Source of the DNA: Micromonospora sediminimaris | Lineage (GTDB): Bacteria; Actinomycetota; Actinomycetes; Mycobacteriales; Micromonosporaceae | Length of the DNA: 64,000 nt | Direction of reading: 5' to 3' | NCBI GenBank assembly: GCA_900112325.1 | Contig: FOLJ01000002.1 | Location: forward strand, 310,001 to 374,000 | Shown: one piece after another, positions 62,832 to 64,000 of the stretch | Layout: each line of letters opens with the position of its first letter | Position numbering within the stretch: position 1 is the first letter of the stretch | Notes under the pieces: model-generated | What the model saw: the letters and a program-made list of their open reading frames with translations, nothing else | The model's database searches: none | What the model was told of the DNA's origin: nothing | Made by a program: the position numbers and the translations under genes

Positions 62832-63674
62832 GTGACGAGCCATGAGCGACCGGTGATCAGCGTGGTCATCGCCGCGCACAACGAGGCTGCGGTGATCGGC
62901 GGTTGCCTGGACGCGCTGCTGGCCGATGCCGCGTCCGGCGAGCTGGACATCGTGGTGGTGGCCAATGGCTGCACCGACGACACCGCCGAGGTGGCGGCGG
63001 CGCGCCCGGGCGTACGGGTGATCGAAGTCGCCGAACCCGGCAAGGCCAACGCCCTCAACCTGGGTGATGCCGCGGCCCGCGGGTTTCCCCGGGTATACCT
63101 CGACGCGGACGTGGTCCTCTCCCCCGGCGCACTCCGCGCAATGGCGGCGGAACTCTCCGCCGGTGAGCGGCCACCGTTGGCCGTGACGCCCCGCCGGGCC
63201 ATGGTGACCGGGGATCGACCGCTCGCGGTGCGGGCCTACTACGCGATCAACACCCGCCTCCCGATCTTCGCCGACGCGCTGTTCGGCAGGGGCGCGATGG
63301 CGATCTCGTCCGCCGGCCGGGAACGCTTCGAAAGCTTTCCGGAGCAGATCGCGGACGACCTGTATCTCGACTCGCAGTTCAGCTCGGCGGAGAAACGGGA
63401 GGTGACAGCCGCGACGAGCTTCGTGCAGGCGCCTCGGCGCACGCGCGACCTGGTCCGCACCCTCGCACGGGTCCGCGCCGGCAACACCATGCTGCGCGCC
63501 AGCCATGACGGGATCCGATCGTCCGTGCCGTCGTCGTGGCTGCGGGATGTCGTGCTTCCTCGGCCGTGGCTCGCGCCCGCGTCGATGGTGTACGTGACGA
63601 TCACCCTGCTGGCCGCGCTACGCGCCCGTCGACACCCGCGTGACGCCTGGGGACGGGATAACTCCACCCGCTGA
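62832..63674 (+). CDS. GT2 family glycosyltransferase with C-terminal membrane segment
   Basis: 280 residues from GTG 62832. GT-A motifs: ISVVIAAHNEAAVIGGCLDA, DIVVVANGCTDDTAEVAAA, GKANALNLGDAAARGFPRVY with LDADVV (DxD), and FPEQIADDLYLDSQFS carrying the catalytic Asp. A hydrophobic segment near the end (APASMVYVTITLLAALRA) probably holds it to the membrane. It belongs by content to the polysaccharide locus but is transcribed away from it. Confidence 0.9.
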   Translation: MTSHERPVISVVIAAHNEAAVIGGCLDALLADAASGELDIVVVANGCTDDTAEVAAARPGVRVIEVAEPGKANALNLGDAAARGFPRVYLDADVVLSPGALRAMAAELSAGERPPLAVTPRRAMVTGDRPLAVRAYYAINTRLPIFADALFGRGAMAISSAGRERFESFPEQIADDLYLDSQFSSAEKREVTAATSFVQAPRRTRDLVRTLARVRAGNTMLRASHDGIRSSVPSSWLRDVVLPRPWLAPASMVYVTITLLAALRARRHPRDAWGRDNSTR

Positions 63675-63697
63675 CCATCCCTGGCCGCAGTTGCCGC

Positions 63698-64000
63698 TCA
63701 GTACGAGGATCGACGGCGCATCACCAGCACCGCCGCGCCAACCAGTCCGACCACCAAGGCACCGCCGAGGCCAGCCAACAGGATTGGCAACAGGTTGGAC
63801 GACCCGGACGAATCCCGCTCCAGCCGACTCCGGTCGATGGCGTTCTGCCGGTATGCCTGCGCGACAAGATTCGCCGGTGACGCCTCGGCCACCGCGTCGA
63901 ACTGCGCGATCGCATCGGCACTGCGGCCGGCGAAGAAGGCGTCGAGCCCGCTCCGGTAGGCCCGGTCGGCATCGGTGATTTCGTTCTCGACACCCGTCTC
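63698..64000 (-). CDS. C-terminal part of a membrane-anchored protein, cut by window edge
   Basis: The frame is open to the right edge, giving the last 100 residues. A helical TPR-like pair (DADRAYRSGLDAFFAGRSAD, IAQFDAVAEASPANLVAQAY) is followed by one membrane helix (NLLPILLAGLGGALVVGLVG) and RRRSSY. This tail resembles those of actinobacterial membrane-anchored trypsin-like peptidases with C-terminal repeats, but the catalytic part lies outside the window, so identity stays open. Confidence 0.7.
   Translation of the reverse strand, partial: ETGVENEITDADRAYRSGLDAFFAGRSADAIAQFDAVAEASPANLVAQAYRQNAIDRSRLERDSSGSSNLLPILLAGLGGALVVGLVGAAVLVMRRRSSY

Overview
The window looks like a chromosomal segment of a very GC-rich actinomycete, most likely a Micromonosporaceae member (Micromonospora, Salinispora or Actinoplanes type). 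This rests on codon bias, frequent GTG/TTG starts, ATGA/GTGA stop-start overlaps, a CbiM-PDGLE-CbiQ-CbiO transporter, a YcnI/CopC-CopD copper module and actinobacterial L,D-transpeptidase lipoproteins. The genus is inferred from gene style, not from a search.

Layout. 0-14 kb is accessory DNA. The left edge cuts a replication-relaxation protein gene of an integrative element, followed by about 1.1 kb without a credible gene. A tightly overlapping minus-strand operon (9050 down to 1822) follows. It encodes a small protein, a Cys-motif protein, a methyltransferase, a frameshifted FAD oxidase, a stand-alone acyl carrier protein, a left-handed beta-helix N-acetyltransferase, a MurA-like enolpyruvyltransferase, a DegT aminotransferase and a Gfo/Idh dehydrogenase. 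The last two plus the acetyltransferase form the classic set for 3-acetamido-3-deoxy nucleotide sugars. A 36-bp perfect palindrome lies just upstream of the operon. A phosphotransferase-like gene and a TPR regulator sit behind it. This is the best candidate here for an undescribed biosynthetic system. 12-14.4 kb holds small unknown proteins and a second NUDIX hydrolase.

14.5-38.5 kb is mostly housekeeping: tRNA-Lys, two tandem L,D-transpeptidase lipoproteins, a degraded island (broken tyrosine recombinase, 41-bp tandem repeat, a membrane protein with a chimeric 3' end, another broken gene), tRNA-His, oligoribonuclease, a GT87 mannosyltransferase, the copper/redox module with an ECF sigma factor, the cobalt/nickel ECF transporter with a candidate Nur-type operator, peroxiredoxin, tRNA-Leu, an expansin-like protein, an S15 peptidase with a carbohydrate-binding tail, a MOSC protein and a methyltransferase.

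38.7-53.4 kb is a second accessory block: a complete IS701-type element (4-bp CTAA duplication, broken transposase), an IS630 remnant, an orphan toxin tip with its likely immunity gene, a GntR regulator, then an intact 2307-residue RHS/Hint polymorphic toxin with its own immunity gene and an upstream 1200-residue LamG surface protein. The orphan tip begins with the same Hint-end motif as the full toxin, so it reads as a displaced C-terminal cassette.

53.6-64 kb is a cell-surface polysaccharide locus: LytR-CpsA-Psr ligase, polyprenyl phosphoglycosyltransferase, and a coupled operon of Wzy-like polymerase/ligase, GT2 glycosyltransferase, Wzx-like flippase, polysaccharide pyruvyltransferase and a membrane-anchored GH10 xylanase. 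A divergent GT2 enzyme and the 3' end of another gene complete it.
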